This document shows positions 22,656-35,380 of a DNA stretch of 64,000 nt, piece after piece. The stretch covers positions 20,482,083 through 20,546,082 of the forward strand of contig NC_049982.1 of assembly GCF_000003815.2 (NCBI RefSeq), given 5' to 3'. This DNA comes from Branchiostoma floridae. Taxonomy: Eukaryota > Chordata > Leptocardii > Amphioxiformes > Branchiostomatidae. The notes below the pieces were generated by a model. That model ran no database searches. It worked only from the letters and a program-made list of their open reading frames with translations, and had not been told where the DNA came from. Position 1 is the stretch's first letter, and every line of letters begins with the position of its first letter. Made by a program: the position numbers and the translations under genes.

Positions 22656-22796
22656 CTGGAATGGATATAGTCATGTTAAAGTTGCAGAAAAATAATGTTA
22701 CCTTTTGAATCAGCCTTGGGAGCTTTTTTTTATAAAGTAAGAATTTGATGATTCAAAACAAAGAGTGGTGAATTATGATGTCACTGTGTGGTAGGA

Positions 22797-22937
22797 TAAT
22801 CTCCAACCAGATCCGCGATGGATTAATACATGTAACGTTATATAGTATCAAACCCACCGTAAAAAGTGGGTTTGATACTACATATGGCAAGCTAACCTTC
22901 TTGGCCAGCTTTGATAGTAGGATCTGCTTGGAGATTA
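22797..22937. mobile_element. 141-bp MITE with 8-bp target duplication (hAT-like)
   Basis: Ends are TAATCTCCAACCAGATC and its inverse GATCTGCTTGGAGATTA (16 of 17 matching), flanked on both sides by TGGTAGGA (22789-22796 and 22938-22945). An internal foldback has a perfect 15-bp stem (TAGTATCAAACCCAC, about 22842-22856, with its complement about 22866-22880). No coding capacity; it lies in the 5' intron of UBOX5. The 8-bp duplication points to the hAT superfamily. Confidence 0.88.
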
Positions 22938-23399
22938 TGGTAGGATTCCCAACCATTCCTTTTTAGTTTATATTAAGGCATAGCAAAGTTCTCATACAAA
23001 ATAATTATATCCCTGTTTCAATACAACAAGACTATCAGTGACATCAGACAAGCAAATCATACAAAGTACAGTTACTCTACTCTCTACTCAAACTACTGTC
23101 TACACTAACGTTGAGAGTCGTTTGTATATATAATATATAATTAGACCTAACGTTAATGCTGCATATGTTATCTGCAAGTTCAAACTCCAACACTACTAGA
23201 ATTGCTTAATAAATATAAATAATGTTACATTCACTAGATCATGAGTCTCTGGTTGACTCCATGACATAGGAACTACTAGTATCAAATTCGCCCCCCTCCC
23301 ATTTTACGTCTCTGCTCTCACCGATATACACTCTGTCATCAGCTCCCAAGTTATGCAAACAACCGACGCTATCGGGCCGCTTTAAACCCTGAGGCACGT

Positions 23400-23560
23400 G
23401 CAGACGTGTCTACAAACCTGGCCGGGCCGGCAAGGAAGCAGGCGAGACCGACAGCTGTCTTCCCTTGTCAGGGTTAGTCACATACAACAGGGGCCGAGGG
23501 CTGAGACTTTCCACTGGCTGTTTTTACTCGAGCTCGAACCCGGAAGTATAGAGGACTTTT
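23400..23560 (-). other. UBOX5: probable 5' non-coding exon 1 of UBOX5
   Basis: On the minus strand the CpG-rich sequence ends in a good donor, GCCCGGCCAG|gtttgt, at 23418, pairing with the acceptor at 22655. The 5' end is unknown but should lie within about 150 bp, in the ETS-site region. No start codon frame continues into exon 2 that I could confirm. Confidence 0.5.
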
Positions 23561-23770
23561 CCACTCTTCGGGGGTGTTCAAACAGTTATATATTTGTGGG
23601 AATTCTCATTAAAAATTCAATCATGATATAGAACAGACCAAATAGAGAATTCAAAACTTATATATTATTAGAAAAGTATTTTGCTGCAACCATTTGTCTG
23701 TAAAACTTGATCTTCCCAAAAACTGGAAAATGAATGAAAGTGAGAGAGTTGGACGATCCCGGAAGTAGCG
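23530..23770. promoter_or_regulatory. divergent promoter with two ETS-type sites
   Basis: CCCGGAAGT occurs at 23539-23547 and again at 23758-23766, same orientation, 219 bp apart. This is the high-affinity ETS/GABP motif common in TATA-less bidirectional animal promoters. The flanks are CpG-rich, with UBOX5 exon 1 leaving leftward and a spliced transcript leaving rightward. Confidence 0.55.
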
Positions 23771-23850
23771 GTGCGGCGTGTGAAGTTTCAGCTGGCTGGA
23801 AGGCTGGAGAGAAGAAAGGACGGACGGAAGGACCCGCCGGCCAGGAGTTG
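23760..23850 (+). other. probable non-coding first exon of an unidentified rightward gene
   Basis: Purine- and CpG-rich leader running from the second ETS site to GCCAGGAGTTG|gtcagt. No ATG of useful length. The donor is imperfect. The gene served is not visible in the window. Confidence 0.4.
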
Positions 23851-23998
23851 GTCAGTACATCCCTTATCAACATCGCTAACCCTAAAACTTGCACAAGAAA
23901 TGAGATCTAGGACATCTGCGGCTTGGAAGAGTTGTCTTGGAGTTATTGTGGTTAAAAAGTCAGTAAATTTTGCACTTCTTTTGTGGCGGTGTCTCCAG

Positions 23999-24140
23999 AT
24001 GGGCGCGCTGCTGGCGGGAGGTGCGGGAACAGTTCTCGGGACAAGACAGACAAAAATGTCGACATTCTAATCCGCTGACGGAAGGACGTGACTTTCTGGA
24101 CAGTTTTACAGCAACCCAGACACACAGAAACCTCATAAGG
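23999..24140 (+). other. probable second 5' exon of the rightward gene, with a 20-codon upstream ORF
   Basis: Acceptor gcggtgtctccag at 23998 is followed by ATGGGCGCGCTGCTGGCGG; the frame (MGALLAGGAGTVLGTRQTKM then STF) stops at TAA about 24068. The exon could end at CTCATAAG|gtcagt (24140). If spliced as drawn this is a leader exon with a short upstream ORF, not the main coding start. Confidence 0.35.
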
Positions 24141-27039
24141 TCAGTCCTAGTCGTTTATATATTCACATAATGTTATATGTCACGAGTTGAATGTAAAACA
24201 GCGACTCAAGATTTGCTTGGCCCGGGCCGCGGACTTGCTTCGATTTCAAAAATAATTAATAACGGGAAAAAGAAGCTTCTTTTCCTGTTGTCAATTATCT
24301 ACATTGGAGTGTTTTTTGTTGTTTATCCCTGATTGCCATAGAGCTAAAGAGATAACCAACAACAACGCCGAAACTTTTCATCAGCACGGGAATGATAATG
24401 TTGTTATAACCCTAACACAATATTTTGAAATTTGACGAACATAAGGTGCTTTTTGTCCAATAGGAATGCAAGTGAGTATGTTGAATTGTTGACATCGTGG
24501 TCGCTACGAAATATCACTTGGAAATATAGGCCACCAAGACACAGTAAGAATGTATTACTGGCGCGTTAGGGTAATATCGTTAGGGCAAATTATAATTGGT
24601 ACAAGTATAATTGATTAATCTTATTTATCAGAAAGCAAACAACCCAATCCAGATTAAGCGGTAGCTTATAAATCCTGTAGTTTTGAAACAGTGAGAAAAA
24701 CTATGGATAAGTCAATACTATAGTTAAGCTAGAGTTCTTACACTATGTGACTTGGCTGTTGTTGCGTTTTTTTCCTTGATCAGAAACAAAGCATTCACAT
24801 AATTGGTTGCTCTCCATCTCCACCTTATCTATTTATTTGTGCAATGTTCTATGATAATAACAGCTTATCATCTATGATTTGTTGTGGGAAAGGGTTGACA
24901 AATTTCTAAGCAAACTACTTTGTTTGGTTTGCAGTATTCTTCAGTTTCTCCATTATTATTTCAGTCTCACTCTGACACATGATATACACTGGTCTTGTGT
25001 CCATGGTTGGGAGTCTTTTGGGAATTTAGTTTCTTTGAGCCCAGATTTTGCCCTCAGGCTAAATTCCTACATCTCTAGGTCATCTTACCATGTTTATTAA
25101 CACCAGTCCTGCAAATGTTTTCCTTGTTTTAACAACAGGGTCTGAAAGTATGTGGTGATCCCTGATCCTTTCTCACATAATTCTCCGTCTTTGAGATTAT
25201 TGTGTCCCAGTGTCTTTTGTCCCTTTTCATCCATTGTTGTTCTCACTGTTTGGGAACAACTACTATGTAAATGGTACATTTAGCTCAAGTTGATTTGCCC
25301 ATTGTCATTATAACAACAGGCTAATATTTTGGTAATTAAGCCCATGACCAGCCTGAGTGCTGGGAACTAGCACTTTTATTGGTTGACTTGTCCGCAAACA
25401 CGATTTGTACGCTGTTATCCAATACGCAGCGAGCGAACCTTGCCATTGTTTTGATCCACATGGCTGAAATTTCATTGTTCACTCCTGGAAAAAGATAGCA
25501 AGGCAGTGAATTGTGTATAAGCTGTGGTATTTGTTTTCTCTGCAGATCAGTTTTCAGATGTAAATGGTTTTGAGAGAAGAAAGTGGCTACTGTTAAGAGG
25601 TGTAACAGGAGGAGGGGAGTATTAGCATGGCTAATGGTGGGGTGGGCTTACTGTGGGTTGAAGTAATCTGGCCTGCTGTGTTACCTCAAATATTTGTGCC
25701 AGCCTGCTCCATAGAAACAACCTCTTTGATAGGAATAAAACTCCTTCATCCTTGGATAAAATCAAAACATGATGGTGTGTTATGGAAATGTGTTTCTGTA
25801 GGGTTTGCAGCTTTTAAAGTTAAAAATTCACTTATTTCAGAGCAGAGATCTTTTTTATCTACTTGTCACTTGAGCTGAAAGTGACTTGGGCATATCAAAT
25901 GGTGAATGAATGGTGTGAAATACAGCCATGCAGATATGTGGGCATAGGATTCATAGAATTTCATGTGTTCTATTTTTTTCCTGTTGAAAATCCCCAAGAA
26001 TTCTTCTCCTGTATCTTCACAGTGTGAAGTAAGACCGTTGTACATTGATAATGTAGAAGTTGACCTATTTATATAGTTACTAAGTTAGCTCATGATACGG
26101 TTAGAGTGCTGTTTGCGGAACCCATCTGTTGTGATGACCCCTGACCTTCCCAGAGCCGGGGTTGTCGATGCCGATGTTGTGAATGTGAGAAATTTGTTGC
26201 CAGTATGTTGCTGTGTCATAGAAGCTGTGTCAGTGTGTGTGACATATGGAGGGGGAGGGGCGAGGTTACAATATATGAACAACATCCAGTGAGTCTACTA
26301 CACTGTATGACTAAAACACAATATACACAATTTCTAACTATCTGTGAGTTTGATGACACTACAAGTGTGTCAATTTATGTTTTTAACAAGATAAAAATTT
26401 TAACTTTTGAAAATCCTACTTGAATGTTCTTGAAAATAAACCTTTTGATGACGATTAGTACTGTACTGATTTACTTGTACAAAATGTATTTCAGTATAAC
26501 AAGCTATAGTATGCATTTTAAAAATATGAATTACATATGTATAGCATACAGATCAGAGTTGTGCTACTATGTAGGTATGTAGTAGTGAATAAATATTTGA
26601 AGTATGTATGAGTTATAACTGTACTATGATTTCACATACTGAAATGAAAAAGTCTATCCTACATGGATACTTTCTGCATTAAAATATGACTTTTTAAGAA
26701 AATAGTATTCAAAGAGATATTGTGTCAGTGTATTTCAGTACCAGTATCCGAGTATGACCAGTGATAGGGTACCAGCTGATAACTTTATCGATATGTATTT
26801 CATTTGTAGAATCAATATTGTTTACTGGTAGGGACACTATAGATGAACACAAGTCAAATGACAGTGCTTTGATAATCATTGTAATCCCTTGCAATACAAA
26901 CATGCTGAAGCAGTAAACATAACTAGTATGTTGGTTACAGACACAGAGTACCTGTTGCCAGCTTGATTTTGTCTGCTGTAGTTTTTTGATGCAGATGATA
27001 GGGGGCCTCATTGCACAGGTCTGCCCACCTCCATCAGGG
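24141..27039. other. non-coding, probably intron of the rightward gene
   Basis: AT-rich sequence with only short chance frames. A strong acceptor (ttgttttctctgcag) lies at about 25544, followed by sequence with stops in all useful frames. A minus-strand open frame occupies 26709-27011 next to the paired frames at 27040-27492 (separate entry). Confidence 0.5.
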
Positions 27040-27492
27040 TCAGAGTCTATCAGTCTTATCTGTTGTGGCAGTAACCTGAGTAAGCATTTGATTTTGGATA
27101 GACTCTATTTGTAAAGCATTTAAAACTAACTTTTGAAGCTGTTCTTTTAAAGTTTTATCAATGATTTTCAAGTTGTACTTATCACCTGTAAGAAGACTTT
27201 TGATTTTGATCCTGGGAGTGGGAGGTCTCCCTCCTTTGATTGTTAAAAACATTCAATAATTGTTGATATAGATAAGATTACTGTCTGCTGCACATAAGTT
27301 ATTCACATAGTACCTGGGAAATTTCTGTTGCATTATCGAAATTCCATTGTCTCTCCAGGGATATTCCTGTAGGGAACATTCTATTGTTTCCTTGATCAGA
27401 TGATACTTGTGCCGCTGTATGTTGTATACCATGCCAGAGTTCCCAAGTGACTCCAAAATGCCCCAGTCTGTTGTACTGGAGCTGCCATACAA
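27040..27492 (-). pseudogene. possible decayed coding segment, one frame with a single stop
   Basis: On the minus strand one reading frame stays open for about 150 codons with a single TGA at 27253-27255. The upstream part has ESLGNSGMVYNIQRHKYHLI; the downstream part has GGRPPTPRIKIKSLL and a heptad-like TLKEQLQKLVLNALQIESIQ. In another frame upstream, MDQTIEAKSKDFLSSEW also looks protein-like, and a further open frame follows at 26709-27011. No family recognised. It could be a retrocopy or transposon remnant, or chance. Confidence 0.3.
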
Positions 27493-30400
27493 AAACCGCT
27501 ATGGCCTTCTGTAGTAGATGTAATGTTGAATTGATACAGAAGTATGTGTTTCTAGTGGGGCAAGCTAGCCATCATTTTCACATTTGTTACCAAGTGGACA
27601 AAACAGTCACCCCCTCAGCTGGATTATTCCATTCTGATGACAGAAAATCCTTACTTTTTGCTTCAATGGTTTGATCCATAAACATAAGCCACCCTGGGAA
27701 TTGTTCATGGGTCAGCTGATCTCCATTCCAAAAGTTTTCCCCTAACCCCGCCTCCCCTAGCCCTGAGCACTGTGTACACTTCCCAGTAAACCTATCTCAG
27801 CAAACAGTGTGCTTTTGTACCACGCCGCTGCCGCTGGGCCTGTCTTATAGAACAGGGGCTCGCCCAAGTCAGAAGTGGGTTATTCTACCCACTCTCAGCA
27901 CCGATTACTTACACAGTGAGGCTGTAATTGATTTTGGTGGGGTCCTGATGGTCAGTTTTCTTCCCGCCCATTAGAGGACAGGAAATAAGAGTTAGCAGTG
28001 GAGGTTCTCAGTCCTGACAGTTCTGATTGCTTGTTCCTGGAGCCGGACTTCTACACTCAAAACTCCACCGGGAGTGCAGCAACCAAAGATGGGGGTCAGC
28101 AAACAGCAACATGGTAAAACTTTGCTTCTCCTTTCAGTTTGTGGCCTGAATAATGGACCCCATGTCAACCTTTTCAGTGCCTCCCTGCATGTTCTGCAGG
28201 CCCGGAGTCAGTAAAAGGTCGGGGAAATTTGGCTCATTGTTGGGATGTGTTTGATTGTGATTTGTCACTCTGTGCGCTGGTAACGCTTGCCTGAACATAT
28301 TGATCAGGTTGGCATGAATGTCACCGTTTTCCCATGAAAGTCATAGGAATAGGAGAACTGTATGGGTGTGACAGTACGTGTGATAGTACTCTGAATGATA
28401 CTTGAGTTTGCACAACAAATGTCAAATGCTGGCTTTGTATGTTTTGTACTTCTGGATAAAAATATTTGCCCAGAAACACCCCAAACCCAGTATTAGGCTC
28501 TTATATTCATCAAGTTCAAAAATAACTTACCAGTTGTTGTTTGAGATGATCTTGGATGTTTTTTTCTTTTAAATATAGCATAGGTCCATGCCAGCATCAT
28601 TTAACAAAATAATTACAGGAATATCTGATTGTAACCTCCATTTATTGGGTTTACTTTCCACCTCAGGTGACCCTAATCAAAGTAGACCTGGATGTATATT
28701 GACTGCAGTTTCCAAGCACCTTAAGTGAAATTTCATGGGTTTAATTTTAGGACCAGTGCTTTTGGATACAGGGAGTGCCACAACACTTGCCCTTCAAGCT
28801 TTTGTTGTGTTCTACAAGGATAGTGCATAAAAGGTTTTAATTGTGATAGTACTGAGAACACACCACGGTTCATACTTAACTGTGTAAACAAGACCTTGGT
28901 GTGTCTAACTTTGTAGATACTTCATCCTACTGTTTAGAAAGGGTAACATAAACATCTTTTATGCTCTTAATTTTACTATGTGTGACACTCCATAATGGCA
29001 CTGTTAATGACTTTACCAACTGAACTAACATCATCACCCTCAGTGAACAGTTTCGATGTGGTACAGAAAGGTGCCTCTACAGGATGGACTGTAGACTCTA
29101 AGACTGTTGCAAACAGAACTGCCCAGTCTTATTTGCTTGCTGAACAACATGTCAAATGTTTGCTCTTCTTTAATGTTGCAGCTCTATTGGAAGCTGTATT
29201 GAGATGAGGACACTCAAAACTTGAGAACTGTTTCTAAATATTTACTGGATACTTTGTGCCTTCATCATTGGAGAAGGGACTGGTTTGTTTGTGAGGGACC
29301 TCAAACGATTAGATTTCTCAGGGTGTGTACCTGCAAGGTGGGATAAATGGTGGGATATCGCCTGCGTGCCTGCAGAGCGAGTATTCGCGGGGATTGACCT
29401 TTCTCGTGTCCCGGGTTGGTTTACAGAACAATCCGTCAAGCTTTCTCAGGATTGGTTGGTCAGAGGTCCTGAAATAGTAGATGGTGTTTTGGGTAAGGTA
29501 TGGGGTATAGAGATGGTTTATTGCATCATTCCCACCACCCAGATTGAATTTCTGCTCCTGTATTTTTCCTTTCTTTGAGCCAATTTGTCTCTTCCGCTTT
29601 GAAAGGTGTTTTTCATTTAAAGTCCTGCATCTAGGTACTTAGGTGATGTTTGTTTGCAAAGGCATTGTTAGTGTTGTAATTTTACCTTGAATATTTGGAC
29701 CTGGTTGGTAAATTAGCAGTTGCATGGTACTTTGATGGCTAAACCTTTGAAAAAGATACATTCACTGTATCGGTTATCGCACAGCAATCATCAACATTAT
29801 CATATACCACTTGGCCGGTCTGATATAGGACTGGGTGAAGACTTAAGTCTTTACTTTGAATAATAGATGACCAATAACTTCCTGGTGTTACTTGTCTTCT
29901 TTTGTGTGTGGATATGTCAGTGGATAATTCATGAATATGTAGTATGAAGGAATTAAGGGATTGGAAAGCACTGTCACTTATCAGTGGTCCTTATGTGCAT
30001 AACCCTTTATCACGTACATGTGTAATTTCAGTACATTTGTTACTTATTTTGTATGACAAGTTTCACAATGGTGGTGTCATATTAGACACCTGATCACACT
30101 GACCGTACCTGCAGTACCAGTATCATTTATCACAAGGGTATACATTGACTATCACTTTGGTAGCTATCAGGTTTACTAGTCATCAGTTGGGTTATAGTTT
30201 GACCAATACAACATTATCAGCATTCATCATCATCATCAAGATGTACACGTCAGCTCTTTGTGGTAGAAGAAGTGATTGTCCTGTGTGTTGACTTTTGAAA
30301 TTGAAGAAGACCTACATTTGTATGGTCAGTGAGTCATCCATAACCAACAAGATGTCTGTAGTCCCCTCCCTTTGTATGGACTTAGAAATTTGGTATAGCT

Positions 30401-30650
30401 AGGCAGGTGGAGTTCCTTAGGATCTGTCCAGGTAATACCTACAGGTTATAAAAACTGCAGTTCTAAGGGATTAGGTACAGGTAACTCCAGTTGCTATTAT
30501 TTAACCAAACATAAAACAGGATGTAGGACTTAATTTGTTCAGCTTGCTGATGGAATAAATGATTGTATCATCTCCCAGACCAGAGGTCTCTCAATTAGGG
30601 GGGACATTGCAGACTCCTATTCATTGGAAATGTGATTTTCTTGTCTTCAG

Positions 30651-30702
30651 CGCCAGCTGAGACGCTTGTCATGTCTGACTGATGAAGAAGTACTATTGAT
30701 AT
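30651..30702 (+). other. candidate small exon interrupted at its donor by a retroelement
   Basis: Acceptor ttttcttgtcttcag is followed by an open phase-0 frame (RQLRRLSCLTDEEVLLI) and a consensus donor, AT|gtaagt. The donor lies in the left target duplication of the adjacent non-LTR insertion, and a second copy of the donor occurs at 30876. Without transcripts the exon remains a guess. Confidence 0.2.
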
Positions 30703-30707
30703 GTAAG

Positions 30708-30859
30708 TTATCCTACACCATGTACATACAAATGTTCTTTCTTTTAATTTGTATTGTTTATGTGTTTGTCAGCAGGGCTAGCCCTTTGTAATAGCCATAG
30801 GCTAGTTGGGCAGCCCTGGCTGTGTGTTCGGTGCAGCCAAACCAATAAATAAATAAATA
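30708..30859 (+). mobile_element. short non-LTR (SINE or truncated LINE) insertion with AATA tail
   Basis: 152 bp ending in an (AATA)n tail and flanked by near-identical duplications: AGTACTATTGATATGTAAG at 30689-30707 and AGTACTATTGAACATGTAAG at 30860-30879. The body carries GGGCAGCCCTGGCTGTGTG. The long duplication and A-rich tail show target-primed reverse transcription. Confidence 0.85.
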
Positions 30860-31189
30860 AGTACTATTGAACATGTAAGAACTGTTACTTCTGACATAGA
30901 ACAAGGGGTTAGGTAGTTTTGTTTGGCTGTTTCTGATAACTCTGAGGTTCCAAATATAAGTACATGTACAATGTAGGCTCGGATCTGTACAGAAAATACC
31001 AAAGTTTATTATCTGTTGTGGCAACAAAGAACAGGTGGATTGTTGGTTGTTTTTTGCATGTGGACTATTGCTTACCTCTGGACATTTTGTGACATACAAT
31101 GTAGGGTGTGAGTGATGGTAGTACTAGTATGGTGAACCTGCAGCTACTCAGGTTTGGGCAAGAGAAGGAGTATGTGAAAGTATATTCTG

Positions 31190-31220
31190 TGTTTGTGTGT
31201 GTGTTTGGGGGGGGGGGGGG
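31190..31220. repeat. GT repeat joined to a poly-G run
   Basis: A short GTGTGTGTG tract leads directly into TTT and about 13 consecutive G. Prone to sequencing error and length change. Confidence 0.9.
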
Positions 31221-33479
31221 TATGAGGTAAAATTACCAGCACTATGCCTCAACAAGTTTGATAGAAGAAGAAAAGGGAAATAATTTGCCTCTGCAGTGCC
31301 ATCTTCCCTTACTTATAACCTAATTCTTGCTCTTCCTTCCTGTTCCTTTAGACACACATTTAACAATAACAGCCTTACTTTAAGGACCACTCCCCTGTTT
31401 GTTGATGGTCAGGAGGTAATTACTTGTGAAATACCAACCTCCAGCCAGAAAGGCAACATTTTTACTTATCAGTTCAAATCTCAGAACTGGAGAATCCATT
31501 CCTTCCCCAGGTGGGACCTAAAGATGTAAGAAGTTTGCTGCAAACCATAAACTTTTACACCTGAGTGATAACTGGTTAATAGAATGTAATTAGTGCTTGT
31601 GTCGAGTTAATGAGAGGGGAAAATTGTATTATAATTGTCAGGGGAGAGCCGAGGGGAGATGACCTAGAGCAACAGGTTGCCTATCTGGCATGTCGCCCAC
31701 CCATGGTCTACTGGGTACAGTAAACAGTAGGGGTTATCCACAGAAGGGCATAGGATAGGCACCTGTGCTGCGGGTGTGAGTTACAGTTGGTGAGAATCCA
31801 AGTGACATGTGAGTGAAGAATTCTGGTGAGGAACTTCTGGGAAGGGCTCAGAGCAAGAAATTTGTTGGAAACGTGGTGGTGGCGCAGCACCTACAGAAGT
31901 GAGAGACACTTGTTAGAAAACAGGTGAACATTGTGACAGTTAAAAAATTCCAGTGGGATTACTAGTATATAGTATTACTGGACAAGGAATCCTGGAAGGC
32001 TGGTAGGAAGCGGTAGTACTCCACCAGAATCCTGGCAGACATAGGGACATTGTGGTTGGACTGAACTGTAGGAGGACCTCGCTCTGTGATGGATTGTCCT
32101 GGTAAGATAGACCTTTATGTCAACTCCACCTTCCTATAAGACGTGTCAAATATGCACAGTCTGACATTATAATGAGAGAATTTCCTGATATCTGGTGTGG
32201 CAGTAGTAGAAACTTGGAGAGAAACTGGGTTTGGAATGAATGATGATACTGTAATTTCTTCCCTCTTGAGGTCAGTTTTGTACACTGTACTTGGACCTCA
32301 AAAACTGCTTAACAACTTAAATAGTACAGTGATGTGAGTATGGATATGTCATACAATCACAACACCATGTTACTGTAAGAGGAAACTACATGCATATGTA
32401 CACAAGGGTAAATTATGCAGGGATGGATTTGGAGCTCACTTAGCTACACACAATATCATGGACAGGAGAGAAAGTGACCACTTCTGTCTAGTTTTCGTCA
32501 ACAAAGGCTTAATTGTTGTTTAGTGGTTGTTGCTATCAAGGCAAGTAGACAGGTAAACTACCAGGTGTATCATTACCTGGCTACAAGATTGCTCTTACCT
32601 CTGTTCAAGTGTGTTATTACCTTAGCTCAAGACACTTAAACTAACCTGGCAAGCCTTTTGTGAGGTGAAAACATACACCATCTGACTTTCCACTTATACT
32701 ATGCATTAGGAATATCATATCATATTTCTCTGCAGTACTCAATGTAAGTTATAACAATATTCTAGTGGCTTCTCGTTTAGCAAGGGTGCAAAATCTCCTT
32801 GGGACCAGTGAGGATTATGCTGAACTATCAATCATCAGGCAGATATAAAGTCATCATTATGGAATGTCATAATATCCTTTTCTATCCACAGTTGCTATGG
32901 CAGGAATGTGAGATGCATATTCTGAAATACAATGTACTTCTGTACAAAGTAAACAGCAGGTTTATTGTGCAGAACTGTGTGATATCACCATAAGTGGAGG
33001 GGGGTTGCTTGAAGACCAGTTGCTCAACCCCCTTATTTACCCCTGCCGTAGGGCCCATGTATCCCTGTAGTCAGGATGTTGTAGAAACATCAGGAAACAG
33101 GTTGTTGCCACATACCTGTCCCTAATCTGCAGGTTGAGATCACCTGGATTCCTGCCCACCTGTGTAATGTGGGTTGTCATAACAATGCTGTGGCTGTGCA
33201 AAAGATTTTGGCTCTCTGATGTTGTGAAGTGATAGTAGGAGTGAGGGAATAATGCACACATGTGACAAAAAATATCTGACCTGTTCATGCATTCAAGAAC
33301 CTAATTCATGTTAAAATGGTTCTTTTCTTTTTAAATCTTTTTAAATCAAGTGGTAACAACAGTAATTCCTACATCCGGAGGGATGCCAGTACTGTTTCCA
33401 CAGACTTCAGATCATTCAGGTATAAAGATTGATATCTAACGTCACCATTCAGTAACGTAAGATTTTACAGTTACACTTT

Positions 33480-33515
33480 GCAAATTATGTTTTCCCGATA
33501 GGGAAAAACATATTG
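33480..33515. repeat. short imperfect palindrome
   Basis: TATGTTTTCCC, a GATA spacer and GGGAAAAACATA form an 11-12 bp stem with one bulged base. It resembles the core of a small foldback element, but the outer ends were not found. Confidence 0.35.
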
Positions 33516-35149
33516 CTTTTGCTAGTGTGTTTTATTTCTTCTTCATCTTCTGTCATGAGCCAATCAGAGCTTAGAACTGCCATGAACTAATTAGAACTTA
33601 GAATTGCACATTAGCTGTATGAATAAATATGGGCAACAGCAAAACCTGATTTTATTTTACTTGCATACAATACTAAAGGGCAAGCCTAATGGTATAGCAT
33701 AATCATGTTAATGACTTGGTCCAAAAACCAAGTAGATGTGAGGTGTCTCTGTTTTGTACTCACACACAGTACTATAGGGCAAGCCTAATAATTAATTGTA
33801 TAGTATTGTGTGCGAGTAGTTTGATGAAAGGCTACAGAGAAAACATTTTGAATTTGGTAAAATTTTTGCCTTTTTTTAGTTTTGATAATTTTGATAGAAA
33901 AAAAGAGTTTGATGTTCAGATTTTTCAGAAAAAAAAGCATTGTTTACTGTATAGAACAAAAAGGTTCTTTGTCTTGCTGGGTAGTGCAATTGAAATTCCT
34001 GCTAGCCACAGCCTATGCTGAGTAATGCTTATCACTAACTCCTTCTAATCTGCACCTGTCCAGTAGGGTGTACATCTGTCGATGCATAGTTACAGGTACC
34101 TGAAGGACTGTATACCTGTGTTAGTATGACCAGGTAAGGAAGGATGTGGCCTGTCCTCACCTTTATGGCTCCACTGGTCTGTCAAGACTTCCTGAACGCC
34201 AGCCAGGCTGTCTCAAGGACAAAGCAACTTCTCTTTCCCTGGGAATTTTTTTCAAACATCTTAACAAATCACTTTCCAGAGAGACTCTGTTAAAAACTAG
34301 ATGAATATGACATTTTACTGTATTGGCTCTTAAAGACAATTTTGCATAAAACATTATACATTTGTGATTTACTGTAGCTGCTCTTAGGGATGATTCATTA
34401 CAACGCTTGAACGTCTTGTTATACAATACGGCAATCTGCTTCAACTCTCACTTTCCACAGTATACAGTACCTCCTCCCAGATACTCTTAATTGCCATTTT
34501 TTTCCATTAGATAAAGACCAATTATCAGTTTACCTGAGGTTGTAGGTTTCTGTCCTGTTTTGTCTCATGGTTAGTTAAGCAGGAAGGGCTAATACCTGTG
34601 CCGACATACCGTAACAACAAAAGTGGCCCTGTGAGCAGTGTAGCTCACAAGGATGTTGTCCCACGGTCTTAACCTGAATGACTTCACAGGAAGCCCCGAA
34701 CTGAGCCATGTGTCATACCATTACCAGCAAGGTACCATTACATGATTATTTTGATGGGAAGATATCTTATAAGACTTAAAGTGACAATGCTTGGTTTTAT
34801 CCTGTGGCTTGTACAGATTGGCTCAGAAATTGCACACGACAGCATATCAACAGGTATTAGATCATTGTATGATGTCATGTTGTAGCAGACTAGCTGAAAA
34901 GGTCAAATGAAGAAGACCCCTTGGTATTTGTGAAGTATGGGCTGTGAAGTTAGTGATGAGTCGGTGATGACACTGTGAAGAGGTTGAGTTGGCGGATGTT
35001 TAGACACCACCAGTGTTGTTGTGCTGTGTTGTGTAGACATGCATTAGCAGAGACAACAGGAAAGTGTCATCAGCCTGGTTCTCATCGTTGGGAGGGCAGA
35101 CAGGTAAGTAGGCTGCCATGCCATCCTGACTCACAACAAACTGGAACAA

Positions 35150-35380
35150 ATACATACTTGTGCCTGGAATAGACACCTGTCCACCCCTAGATGTGGCATT
35201 TACCCCTTCCTGGAATGAAAACCTGCTTTTACCTCCTCACCTGCACTCGCTTGGAACAAACACCTGTTTTCACCTGGAAGTAATACCTGTCATAACCTAT
35301 AACAACCTCCTGCCCTCACCTGTTGGATCAAGCACCAACCCTTACCTGGACCAAGTACCTGTCCTTACCAAGGGTAGGTT
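35150..35380. repeat. diverged tandem repeat around ACACCTGT / TTACCTGGA
   Basis: CACCTG, ACCTGG and AACAAACACC motifs recur at irregular 20-40 bp spacing. It looks like a decayed minisatellite. The long plus-strand open frame across it is a by-product of the repeat. Confidence 0.4.

Noticed and set aside
29285-29578. 97-codon plus-strand frame (MFVRDLKRLDFSG...)
   Set aside because: Looks protein-like at first but has no acceptor or donor that fits and no recognised family.
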